A DNA stretch of 64,000 nt from an uncultured Bartonella sp. GTDB taxonomy: Bacteria > Pseudomonadota > Alphaproteobacteria > Rhizobiales > Rhizobiaceae. A program made the position numbers and the translations under genes. This document shows, in pieces, positions 47,021 to 55,332 of this stretch (positions are counted from its first letter, which is position 1; the number at the start of each line of letters is the position of its first letter). The stretch is from contig NZ_CAMLFE010000005.1 of NCBI RefSeq assembly GCF_946479275.1, positions 1 through 64,000 of the forward strand, read 5' to 3'. The notes beneath the pieces were generated by a model that searched no databases, had not been told where the DNA came from, and saw nothing but the letters and a program-made list of their open reading frames with translations.

Positions 47021-47667
47021 CTTTTGTCCTTCACCTTTAATACTGCTCCTATCATATTGGTGCACCATCATTTTTTGCCTGTTCAGGCTCTGTTTTCCGG
47101 CTCCCAAGTTTCCTGCCTCTGCTGCAAGTTTTTCTATAAATGTTTCTGTTTTATGTCCCTGCTTATCAATAAGGTGATCTTCCGGCTAAAGAAGGAAAAT
47201 CCCTTTAAACAATTCTTACAAAGGAACCGCAGAAATTGTCAAAACTGTTGGGCTATTTCCAAGTTGAAGTTTTAAAAAACGCGTGAAAGCTTCAAATCAA
47301 TTTCTTGATTTTGTTTATTTAACGCAATGAATTTGCTTGGCCGTTCCGACTTTTAAACGCCTCTTTTGATACTGAAAAAAGAAAAAGACTTGAAGCTTTT
47401 AATTGGTTTGCAAGCGTGGCTTTGGAGATCAAACCAACAAAAAAATTTAATAAGCAAAGGAAAAACAATTCGGCACGGGAAAATTATCGCTCCCCCTCGC
47501 CTACCTGAATGCTCTTCAATATCCGCGTTTTTTCCCAAAAAAGAGCAGTGAAAGCATCAGAGAAAAGCGTTCCACGCATTCCGATTTTTTGACCGACATT
47601 CTTTAAAACACGGCATTTTGCAAAACAATGCAAAACGCCGCATAAGAATGACCAAACACTTGCCTTA
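47021..47667. other. Convergent gap between ctrA and chpT
   Basis: About 650 bases. Near its right end, CGGCATTTTGCA/TGCAAAACGCCG (47612-47641, one mismatch) makes a hairpin that could end chpT. Otherwise AT-rich with nothing of note. Confidence 0.45.
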
Positions 47668-48297
47668 TCAGCCGGCAGTAAAAGTGATGATTTCCGGCTG
47701 AGCCTGAACGCCGATTGTCATATTGGCCATTTGTGCCAAAAGCAAAGTATAATAAAATTGCACGCTATGGGCATCAATCGGTTCTTCAGGAACCTGACCA
47801 TTATATAATTCAAGGAATTTCGGCGGCACACGCAACATTTTTCCGCTTACCTTGAGCTGAAAAGCGCGTTTACCATTTTCTTCACCGATCTCGACAACAA
47901 TATCTCCGCCGCGTGGAATCGAAAAATTGGCCACCAGAACAAGATTAAGCAGCAATTTTACCTCATTCTTTGGCAAAAGCAGACGCGGTGCTTTCCAATC
48001 AAGATTGCCTTTTTCGTTTTCCATGTAATTTTTGGCAACTGTTTCAGCGTCGCCGCTGTCAATCTCGCTTCCTGCAGAACCGGCCGCACCAAAAGCAATG
48101 CGGGCAAATTGCAGTTTCGACGATGCATTGACCGCCGACATGCGGATAAGTTCTATAGCATCTTCCTGTGCGTCACTTTCGTCATAAAGTTCGACACCGT
48201 TATTGATTGCCCCGACAGGTGAAATGAGGTCGTGGCAAATGCGGCTGCATAATAATGCGGCAAGATCGGCGGGGCTCAAAGTGACAGCTAAAGGCAT
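47668..48297 (-). CDS. chpT: Histidine phosphotransferase ChpT
   Basis: A 209-residue phosphotransferase that passes phosphate from the hybrid kinase CckA to CtrA and CpdR. The start is the ATG at 48297 with GGAG upstream; a TTG five codons earlier is the alternative. The N-terminal helix holds the phosphorylated His in LLCSRICHDLISPVGAINNGVELYDE (ICHDLISP), and the C-terminal domain is a pseudo-ATPase of the HATPase type (NEVKLLLNLVLVANFSIPRGG) without the ATP-binding G boxes. This is the CckA-ChpT-CtrA phosphorelay partner of ctrA, which lies 730 bases away in convergent orientation. Confidence 0.95.
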   Translation of the reverse strand: MPLAVTLSPADLAALLCSRICHDLISPVGAINNGVELYDESDAQEDAIELIRMSAVNASSKLQFARIAFGAAGSAGSEIDSGDAETVAKNYMENEKGNLDWKAPRLLLPKNEVKLLLNLVLVANFSIPRGGDIVVEIGEENGKRAFQLKVSGKMLRVPPKFLELYNGQVPEEPIDAHSVQFYYTLLLAQMANMTIGVQAQPEIITFTAG

Positions 48298-48562
48298 AAT
48301 GAAAAACTCCAAAAACTACGTTTTGGCCTTGCTCTAAATCAAAACCCTTAAGATTCCATGGACAGAACTTAAAAAATTATGAACCGTTGAAAATTACATT
48401 TATCCCCATATTCTCCGGCTTTTTGCAAATTATCCCGCCTATTTTTAAACGTTTTTATGGTTTTTAAGAATTTAAACAACTTTGCCCGTTAGAATCAGAA
48501 GAAACCGGGTCTTAAAATCATGAAAGGCCCAACCATTGAGTGACCAGAAGAGGTGAAACACT

Positions 48563-49168
48563 ATGACCGGTTCCATCCGTATTCAGTGGCGTAAAGTCGT
48601 TTTTCTCTTTGCGTTGGCTTTGTTTACAACATTGTTCGCAACTGGCGGATTGACCCCGTTGCAAGCTCAGACCCAACAGCAAAACGGGCGCTATACTGCT
48701 CAGGAAATTATCGATTCCGGACATCGCTTTTTCGGCGATGCTGCCGGCAGTATGGCCACCGCAATCGAAAAAGTATTTGCCAAATACGGATTGCCGAATG
48801 GTTATATCCTCGGCGAAGAAGGTTCCGGCGCCATTATCGGCGGGCTTACCTATGGTGAAGGCACGCTTTACACAAAAAATGTCGGCGATCACAAGGTTTT
48901 CTGGCAGGGGCCGACAATCGGCTGGGATATTGGCGGACAAGGCTCGCGCTTGATGATTCTTGTTTACGAGCTTGACAGTGTCAACAATCTTTGGGGACGT
49001 TATGCCGGTATTTCCGGCTCTGCTTATTTTGTTGCAGGTGTGGGCTTTCATGTGCTTAAGAAAGGAAATATCCTTCTGGTACCGGTCAGAACCGGTGTTG
49101 GCGCACGTTTGGGGGTCAATATCGGTTACCTGAAATTGACACCGGCCGCCACCTGGAATCCGTTTTAA
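48563..49168 (+). CDS. eipA: Envelope integrity protein EipA (DUF1134)
   Basis: A 201-residue exported protein of the DUF1134 family. After a signal peptide (WRKVVFLFALALFTTLFATGG..LQAQ, cut near residue 36) comes the single domain YTAQEIIDSGHRFFGDAAGSMATAIEKVF with the many Gly-rich beta strands GPTIGWDIGGQGSRLMILVYEL and GVGARLGVNIGYLKLTPAATWNPF. In Brucella the homologue EipA is a periplasmic protein needed for envelope stress resistance and is a direct CtrA target, and it lies next to chpT as here. GAGGTG precedes the ATG. It is divergent from chpT. Confidence 0.92.
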   Translation: MTGSIRIQWRKVVFLFALALFTTLFATGGLTPLQAQTQQQNGRYTAQEIIDSGHRFFGDAAGSMATAIEKVFAKYGLPNGYILGEEGSGAIIGGLTYGEGTLYTKNVGDHKVFWQGPTIGWDIGGQGSRLMILVYELDSVNNLWGRYAGISGSAYFVAGVGFHVLKKGNILLVPVRTGVGARLGVNIGYLKLTPAATWNPF

Positions 49169-49195
49169 ACATTTGTCGGGCATCCGAGGCCTTTT

Positions 49196-49999
49196 ATGCT
49201 TATCCAGTCGGTACTGTTTTTCATTCTTGGCATAGCTGCCACGACACTCGTTCTTATTCTGCTTGCTCCGGCAATCTGGCGGCGCGCGCTTTATCTTGCC
49301 CGCAAACAGATCGCGCAGGGTGTGCCGCTCTCACTCACCGAAATCGAAGCAGATAGAGATTTTTTGCGTGCAAAACAGGCAGTGGAACTCGTCAAGCGCG
49401 ACGAAAAATTCGAGCGTCTTAGCGAAAAATATGCAACTCAAAAGCGCGAACTCGACCATGCAAAAGAAGAGCTATGGCGCCTGAGCGGTGCCGATGAACG
49501 CGCAAACTTGTTGTCGGAACAATTGGCAGACGGGCAAGAGGAACTTGAAACCGAAAAACAACTTGTTGCCACACTCGAAAGTAATAAGGGAAAGACCGTG
49601 GAGGAAATTCGCGACCAATTGATTGAAGAGCGTAAAGCCCGAGCAGCAAACCGTATCGAGGCCGACGAAATCAAACGTCTGGAAGATGAAGTTGCAACTT
49701 TAAAAAGCAAGCTTGCCGAAGCAACACAAGACTTGCAACAAAACAAAATCACCAAAGCCGATATGGATAAGCTGCGCGAAGAGATCATGGATACTGCGGC
49801 AAAATTTACTGCTAACGTTGCAATATCGGAAGGTGCATCTTCTCCCATTCCCGACCTTGTCAAACAGGCTCGAGGCAAAAAGAGCCTCGCCGCCCGCATC
49901 AAAAACGATCTGAAGGCAGAAAAACAGCAACAGAATAAAACTTCTGCCCCTAAAAAGCCTGCAAAACGCAAAACCGCAACAAAAGCTAAAAAAAGCTGA
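49196..49999 (+). CDS. Membrane-anchored coiled-coil protein, conserved in Hyphomicrobiales
   Basis: A 267-residue protein with one N-terminal membrane helix (SVLFFILGIAATTLVLILLAPAIW, about 5-28), then a long helical, charged, coiled-coil region (about 65-205) and a Lys-rich tail (ending KRKTATKAKKS). It lies 27 bases after eipA on the same strand and is probably co-transcribed. I know of no function; the position beside eipA, chpT and ctrA suggests a role in the cell envelope or division (inference). The helix would put the coiled coil in the cytoplasm by the positive-inside rule (RR after the helix). Confidence 0.8.
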   Translation: MLIQSVLFFILGIAATTLVLILLAPAIWRRALYLARKQIAQGVPLSLTEIEADRDFLRAKQAVELVKRDEKFERLSEKYATQKRELDHAKEELWRLSGADERANLLSEQLADGQEELETEKQLVATLESNKGKTVEEIRDQLIEERKARAANRIEADEIKRLEDEVATLKSKLAEATQDLQQNKITKADMDKLREEIMDTAAKFTANVAISEGASSPIPDLVKQARGKKSLAARIKNDLKAEKQQQNKTSAPKKPAKRKTATKAKKS

Positions 50000-50853
50000 A
50001 GGCGCGCAAAAAACAAGCAAATAATATGGAATAGTCATAACAAAATCGTTTTCAGAAAGATAACACCTTATCACCCCTCTGAAGCTTGTTTCATGTGAGT
50101 CTTACGACTATTTTGTTTATGGTTTCCAAACAAAAGCTCGAGTTCTGCGAGAAGCCATAAAATCTTTGCTTGAAACAATTCCAGGCTTGAATTCCGGTTG
50201 AGCTCGATGATTTTCTGCGCTTTCGCCAATTTTGTTGTTGTGGCCTTTTTCGTTCTTGAAAACTTTTGTTACGCTATTTTGGAAAACCGGCTTTTTCGTC
50301 AGCAGGAAGCCTTCAATTCTTCGCTCGAAATGGTTTTAGAATAACATTCCACCAGACTGTTATTTCAGGAGTGTTCGATTGCTTAAAAGACAAAGCGCTG
50401 CGCTATGAAAATGTCATAGCGGAAGCTCTTTGCGATTTACTGAACGCACCCGAAGGCTCCTTTTGGTAAGCCGGAAGGGGGCAGTTTTCCGACGATGGAG
50501 CCTTTTGTTACACTTCAGGGAAGTTTGCGTTTAAAAATTACGAAGGTCCGGATTTTAAAATATCAAATCCTTCTGTTCAGCTAACCAGCTTTAAACTTTC
50601 GCGCACTGTTTTTAAAAAAATGCGAAGGTCGCAACCGGCGTGCAGCCGCATTTTTGTGACGAGATGTTCTTCCCCGCCCGAAACTAGCAATGATTCGCGA
50701 GAAAACTGTGAATCAAAGCCGATATGTTTGCCTTGAACACTTTTCCCCTTGTAGCCTAAAGCCGACAAAATGGTATAAACGTAAAGCCGGACAGGTAGCG
50801 GCAATAAAACGGCAAAACCACCTTTAAAGGGTGATTAAATAGGGATCGGCAGG
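50000..50853. other. Gap upstream of the purine permease
   Basis: About 850 bases without a secure gene. Contains a nested hairpin at 50453-50508 (separate entry) and a minus-strand frame at 50577-50804 that opens with TTG and has no known domain. No purine riboswitch signature is seen. Confidence 0.4.
50453..50508 (+). other. Nested hairpin
   Basis: AAGGCTCC and GGAGCCTT, about 35 bases apart, enclose CGGAA/TTCCG. TTTTG follows. It could be a terminator for a transcript from 50100-50450 or part of a small RNA. Confidence 0.4.
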
Positions 50854-52176
50854 ATGCTTGAGAAACTATTTCACTTGAAAGCAAACAATACGCGCATCGG
50901 CATTGAAATCGGCGCCGGTCTTACAACCTTCCTCACTATGTCCTACATCCTTGCTGTCAACCCCACCATTCTGGGGGCTGCCGGAATGGATAAGGGCGCG
51001 GTTTTTGTTGCAACCTGTATTGCTGCCGCAGTCGGCTGTTTCATCATGGGGTTGCTTGCCAATTGGCCGATCGGCATGGCACCGGGCATGGGGCTCAATG
51101 CATTTTTTGCCTATTCGGTTGTCATTACTATGGGCTATAGCTGGCAACAGGCTTTGGGGGCGGTTTTCCTTTCGGGCGTTGTCTTTCTTGTTTTAACAGC
51201 AACCGGCGTCAGACAATGGCTGATTGCCGGCGTACCGAAGTCGTTGCGCAGTGCCATCGGCGCCGGTATCGGCATGTTTCTTTCTATTGTGGCGTTCCAG
51301 AGTGCGGGCATTATCATCAATAACGATGCCACTCTGGTGGGGCTTGGCGATGTAACCAAAGCCGGTCCTGTGCTTGCCGGTATCGGACTTTTTATCATTG
51401 TTGCGCTTGATGCTTTCAAAATACGCGGCGGCATTCTGATTGGTATTATCGCTGTCACAATTCTCTCTTTCATCTTTACCGATGACGGCTACAAGAGTTT
51501 TAAAGCGCTCGTTCATTCGGGCGGAATTGCACTTCCCCCTTCTGTTGCACCGACCTTTTTAAAGCTTGATATTGTGGGCGTGTTGCATACCGGCATTTTC
51601 CATGTGCTTCTGGTTTTTGTACTGGTTGAAATATTCGATGCCACCGGAACACTTGTCGGCGTTGGCAAACGCGCCGGTCTTATTCCCGACGACAAGCCGA
51701 ATAATCTCGGACGCGCGCTATTTGCCGATAGCACGGCCATTCTTGCAGGCTCCCTGATCGGTACAAGCTCCACCACCGCTTTTGTTGAAAGCGCATCCGG
51801 TGTTGCGGCAGGCGGTCGTACAGGGCTTACCGCCATCACTGTCGGGGTGTTCTTCATATTGGCACTGTTTTTCGCGCCCGTAGCACTTTCTATTCCCGCC
51901 TATGCCACTGCACCGGCATTGATTTTTGTCGCTTGTCTCATGATGCGTGAATTTGCCGAAATCAACTGGGACGACATTGTCGAAGCAGTACCGGCAGCAC
52001 TCACTGCACTTTTGATGCCGTTTACCTATTCGATCGCCAACGGCCTTGCCTTCGGCTTCATCAGCTATGCTATTTTGAAAACAATTACGGGAAAATGGCG
52101 CGAAGTGCATCCCGCAACGTGGATTATCGCTCTCCTTTTCATCATCCGCTTTTTGATTGAAGGCGGGGTGTTCTGA
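50854..52176 (+). CDS. NCS2-family purine permease (AzgA type)
   Basis: A 440-residue inner-membrane carrier of the AzgA group, taking up adenine, guanine or hypoxanthine with protons. Family features are the opening KANNTRIGIEIGAGLTTFLTMSYILAVNPTIL, GMAPGMGLNAFFAYSVV in helix 3, and GTSSTTAFVESASGVAAGGRTGLTA in helix 10, with about 12-14 membrane segments. Length is standard. Together with apt elsewhere in the window it would serve purine salvage. It has its own terminator. Confidence 0.92.
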   Translation: MLEKLFHLKANNTRIGIEIGAGLTTFLTMSYILAVNPTILGAAGMDKGAVFVATCIAAAVGCFIMGLLANWPIGMAPGMGLNAFFAYSVVITMGYSWQQALGAVFLSGVVFLVLTATGVRQWLIAGVPKSLRSAIGAGIGMFLSIVAFQSAGIIINNDATLVGLGDVTKAGPVLAGIGLFIIVALDAFKIRGGILIGIIAVTILSFIFTDDGYKSFKALVHSGGIALPPSVAPTFLKLDIVGVLHTGIFHVLLVFVLVEIFDATGTLVGVGKRAGLIPDDKPNNLGRALFADSTAILAGSLIGTSSTTAFVESASGVAAGGRTGLTAITVGVFFILALFFAPVALSIPAYATAPALIFVACLMMREFAEINWDDIVEAVPAALTALLMPFTYSIANGLAFGFISYAILKTITGKWREVHPATWIIALLFIIRFLIEGGVF

Positions 52177-52204
52177 GCGATACGGGCTGCATTCCGCTTT
52201 TTTT

Positions 52205-52236
52205 AAGCCGCCATTACCAATCAATGGCGGCTTTCG
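52205..52236 (+). terminator. Intrinsic terminator of the purine permease gene
   Basis: A perfect 11-bp stem AAGCCGCCATT (52205-52215) and AATGGCGGCTT (52223-52233) with a 7-base loop. Confidence 0.82.
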
Positions 52237-52743
52237 CACTTTCTTGAAACACCTTTTCTTGAATAAAATGTTCCGGCAGTGTGAACATTTGTCTTGGAAC
52301 CGGTGAATTATCGCCACACCCGATTACAAAGCCCGCTTACAAACCGGATTACCGGCTTTATTTTTACCGCCCGACATTCTTCCAAATCGCTTTGTTGTCT
52401 TTCATATCGGCGTTTCTGCATTCATACGGACGTTTGCGCTTTCATACGGGACGTTTGCGTTTTACTATCGGCGTTTGGCTTGTTTTCCTGTTGCCTCCCG
52501 TCACTGCCCGAATGTGCCAAACTGTTTTTCTCATGACCGGAACGAATAAATTTTGTTATTTTCCCGTTTGTGGCGGCGAATAAGCCTGTCATGAGCCGTC
52601 TGTTTTCATGAACCGGTTTTTCTGAACAACAAAATCGGCTTCTTCTCTATTGTCGTTCTTTCGTTCGCATTGCTTTCTTCAATAATTCTCCGCCTTCAAG
52701 CGGCAAACCGGAGAAAGCTGCACTTTTAAAGCAGTCACCATGA
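52237..52743. other. Convergent gap with a 20-bp tandem repeat
   Basis: About 510 bases without a gene. The only structure is the repeat at 52401-52480. Confidence 0.5.
52401..52480 (+). repeat. Four-unit tandem repeat, 20-bp period
   Basis: Units start at 52401, 52421, 52441 and 52461 and follow the pattern TTCATACGG(G)ACGTTTGCG(T). The first and last units carry ATCGGCGTTT in place of ACGGACGTTT. Confidence 0.85.
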
Positions 52744-52771
52744 AAGAAAAAGGCCGGTAAACCGGCCTTTC
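52744..52771 (-). terminator. Terminator of the aminotransferase operon
   Basis: AAAGGCCGGT (52749-52758) and ACCGGCCTTT (52761-52770) form a perfect 10-bp stem; on the minus strand it continues with T-rich sequence, about 60 bases after the stop. Confidence 0.82.
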
Positions 52772-52832
52772 TTCAAACCAAATCTATTTTTGATAGTGTG
52801 CAGTTGTTGTTTTCACACTGTCAAACAACTGC

Positions 52833-53951
52833 TCACTTGCCACAAAATTCCCGGATCAAGCCGATAATTTTGTCCTGATCGCTTTCCGGCAAATAAGGAT
52901 GCATTGGCAAGCTCAAAACGTGATCGGCTGCATGTTCCGAAACCGGCAGGCCGCCTTTGGCTTGCGGGAAATGCCGGTAGGCTGTCTGCAAATGCAACGG
53001 CTTGATGTAATAGATCATGGATGGAATACCGGCATTTTTGAGGTGCGCCTGAAGTCCGTTACGGTCTTCTACAACGATTGTGTATTGGGCATAGGCAGAG
53101 CGTGACCCTTTTTCGATTTTCGGGGTTTTGACAACGTCTTTCAAACCATCGCTATAACGTTTGCCGATAACGGCGCGTTTTTCCATCTCGTCTTCAAGAA
53201 TATCGAGTTTCTGCAACAAAATAGCGGCCTGAATGGTATCAAGACGCGAGTTCAAACCGATGCGGACATTGTCATATTGGGATGAACCTTTGCCGTGGAA
53301 ATAGATTGAACGCAAACGTTCGGCAAGGTCATCATCATCGGTAAACATTGCCCCGCCATCACCATAGCAGCCAAGCGGTTTTGCCGGATAGAAGCTGGTT
53401 GCGCCGACATTACCAAAAGCACCGCACATGGCATTTTCATGTTTTCCGCCAATGGCTTGGGCTGCATCTTCAATAACAAACAGGTTTTCTTTGGCTGCAA
53501 TTGCCGAAATTTTACTAAAGTCGGCAGGAAGACCAAAGAGATCAACCGGAATGATCGCCCGCGGTGTCAGGCGGCCTTCTTTTTTGATCATTGCAATGGC
53601 TTCTTCAAGTTTTGCCGGATCCATATTGAAAGTATCGGGCAGAATATCGACAAAAACCGGTTCTGCACCGGTCAATGCAACAACTTCGGCGGTTGCAGCA
53701 AATGTAAAGCTTGGGCAGAAAACAGCATCTCCCGGTCCGATATTTTCAGCCATAAGCGGCATCAACAATGCGTCTGTGCCGTTCGAGCAGCCGATCACAT
53801 GTTTGACGCCGATATAATCGGCCATACGTTTTTCGAATTCTTCGACTTCCGGCCCGAGAATATATTTGCCACTTTCAATCACATGGGCAATAGCCGTATT
53901 GATTTTATCTTTAATACGCGCCCTTTGCGCTCCAAGATCTATAAATTGCAT
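52833..53951 (-). CDS. gnnB: DegT/DnrJ-family aminotransferase, probably GnnB
   Basis: A 372-residue PLP-dependent sugar aminotransferase. The ATG at 53951 has CGGAG 5 bases upstream; a GTG two codons earlier is the alternative. Family motifs are GKYILGPEVEEFEKRMADYIGVKHVIGCSNGTDAL, DLFGLPAD, VIEDAAQAIGG (PLP Asp) and TSFYPAKPLGCYGDGGA with the PLP Lys. It follows the Gfo/Idh dehydrogenase gene on the same strand. A dehydrogenase plus this aminotransferase makes a 3-amino sugar from UDP-GlcNAc. Brucella and Bartonella lipid A contains 2,3-diaminoglucose, so GnnB is the likeliest identity; WbpE-like O-antigen function is the alternative. Confidence 0.8.
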   Translation of the reverse strand: MQFIDLGAQRARIKDKINTAIAHVIESGKYILGPEVEEFEKRMADYIGVKHVIGCSNGTDALLMPLMAENIGPGDAVFCPSFTFAATAEVVALTGAEPVFVDILPDTFNMDPAKLEEAIAMIKKEGRLTPRAIIPVDLFGLPADFSKISAIAAKENLFVIEDAAQAIGGKHENAMCGAFGNVGATSFYPAKPLGCYGDGGAMFTDDDDLAERLRSIYFHGKGSSQYDNVRIGLNSRLDTIQAAILLQKLDILEDEMEKRAVIGKRYSDGLKDVVKTPKIEKGSRSAYAQYTIVVEDRNGLQAHLKNAGIPSMIYYIKPLHLQTAYRHFPQAKGGLPVSEHAADHVLSLPMHPYLPESDQDKIIGLIREFCGK

Positions 53952-54076
53952 ATTCACTCCGTTGCTATCAATTGTTTAGCTGGCCGAATCATTCACTGGC
54001 ACGGCTTGCCTAACATAACGCCTTAGACGAACAATATGTAATCAAAGTTCTATGACGCATGTAACAGCTTTTTACA

Positions 54077-55084
54077 TTATTTCTTCGCCGTATCTTTATT
54101 TTTTGCCTGCGTTTTACCAGAAATTTCCTTTGCTTTATGATGGACACTGCCGGCTGTCAGAATACGCAGAACGGCAATGGCCTCGTCGCCGTTGGTGCGG
54201 GGTTCCTCACGGGTTTCGATACAGTGCAGGAAATGCTGCAATTCGCGGGTGAGCGGCATTGCTTCCTCAACCGGAATATATTCCGGCTCGTCTGCGGTAA
54301 ATGCCCATTGATTATTATCCTGCCAAACCTCGAAACGGTAAATAGCAAGCTTTCTTCCCCACGGCTCGACATCATCAAACACGGCCATGGCTTTGGTACC
54401 AACCACAGTCAAACGACGTTCGCGATAGGGATTGAGGCGGGAAGCAAAAAGGTGGCTACGCATGCCATTGGGAAATTTCATATGGACATGGGCAAAATCG
54501 GACAAGTTGTCGATAATCGCCGCGCCCTCGCCATGAATTTCCGACGGTTCACATTTTGTTATAGCCAGAATCATTGAAAGGTCGTGGGGCGCGAGATCCC
54601 ACAGTGCATCACTTTCGGTATGGAATTTGCCAAGCCCGAGACGGTGGGCATGAATATAGCGCACTTCTCCCAATGCCCCTTCATTGACAAGTTCAAGCAA
54701 TTTTTCAAATGCCGGATGGTAGCGCAAAACATGCCCCACCATAAAAATACGCTTATGTTCCTTTGCAATGCGCACTTCGCGCTCTGCATCCTCGACATTA
54801 AGCGCAATCGGTTTTTCAACCAGCACATCCTTGCCGCCTTCTATCGCTCTGATAGCGTTTTCCGCATGAAACTGCGGCGGCAGTGCCAGTACCATTGCAT
54901 CTATATCTTTACGGGTAAAAATCTCATCAACGGGGATTGCCTCGACATCGTGTTCTGCTGCAAACCCTTCCGCACGATGAACATTCACGTCGGAAACGGC
55001 TGCGAGCGCTCCCAGACTTTTCAAAGTACGTATGTGATTGCTCCCCCAATAACCACATCCCAAAACTGCTACGCGTGGAGCCAT
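54077..55084 (-). CDS. gnnA: Gfo/Idh/MocA oxidoreductase, probably GnnA
   Basis: A 335-residue NAD-dependent sugar dehydrogenase. The Rossmann fold opens the protein: PRVAVLGCGYWGSNHIRTLKSLGAL at about 3-27, followed by the conserved EKP in VLVEKPIALNVEDAE at about 91-105 and a C-terminal alpha/beta domain with GLGKFHTESDALWDLAPHDLSM holding the catalytic His. The C-terminus is a Lys-rich tail. It would oxidise the 3-hydroxyl of UDP-GlcNAc, providing the ketone for the aminotransferase 125 bases downstream. The identification as GnnA rests on the pairing and the known lipid A, not on a unique motif. Confidence 0.78.
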   Translation of the reverse strand: MAPRVAVLGCGYWGSNHIRTLKSLGALAAVSDVNVHRAEGFAAEHDVEAIPVDEIFTRKDIDAMVLALPPQFHAENAIRAIEGGKDVLVEKPIALNVEDAEREVRIAKEHKRIFMVGHVLRYHPAFEKLLELVNEGALGEVRYIHAHRLGLGKFHTESDALWDLAPHDLSMILAITKCEPSEIHGEGAAIIDNLSDFAHVHMKFPNGMRSHLFASRLNPYRERRLTVVGTKAMAVFDDVEPWGRKLAIYRFEVWQDNNQWAFTADEPEYIPVEEAMPLTRELQHFLHCIETREEPRTNGDEAIAVLRILTAGSVHHKAKEISGKTQAKNKDTAKK

Positions 55085-55185
55085 TGTCTATGCCTTATCC
55101 TTATTGCTGAACTAAAAAGCAATATCTTATTTGTTCAATATCGGTCATGAACGCCATTGACAAGAGAAAAGCTCAAAAACGATGC

Positions 55186-55215
55186 TTGACAGAGTGGGAT
55201 TGAACCCCTTATATC
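55186..55215 (+). promoter_or_regulatory. Promoter of tRNA-Met
   Basis: TTGACA at 55186-55191, an 18-base spacer and TATATC at 55210-55215, about 40 bases before the tRNA. Confidence 0.65.
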
Positions 55216-55255
55216 GCCGCCACGGCTAAATGTTTTTTAAAAAGACATTTTTTGT

Positions 55256-55332
55256 GGCGGAGTAGCTCAGTAGGTCAGAGCAGAGGAATCATAATCCTTG
55301 TGTCGGGGGTTCAAATCCCTCCTCCGCTACCA
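55256..55332 (+). tRNA. tRNA-Met (CAT), elongator type
   Basis: A 77-base cloverleaf. The acceptor is GGCGGAG with CTCCGCT (first pair G-U) and an encoded ACCA. The D arm is GCTC...GAGC, the anticodon stem GAGGA/TCCTT with loop ATCATAA (anticodon CAT at 55290-55292), and the T arm GGGGGTTCAAATCCCTC. The absence of the three G-C pairs in the anticodon stem rules out the initiator. The sequence matches alphaproteobacterial elongator Met rather than the Ile2 species with the same anticodon. Confidence 0.95.

Noticed and set aside
50577-50804. Minus-strand frame of 75 codons
   Set aside because: TTG start and no known domain.
50700-50853. Purine riboswitch before the purine permease
   Set aside because: The conserved core and paired loops of the purine aptamer are not present.
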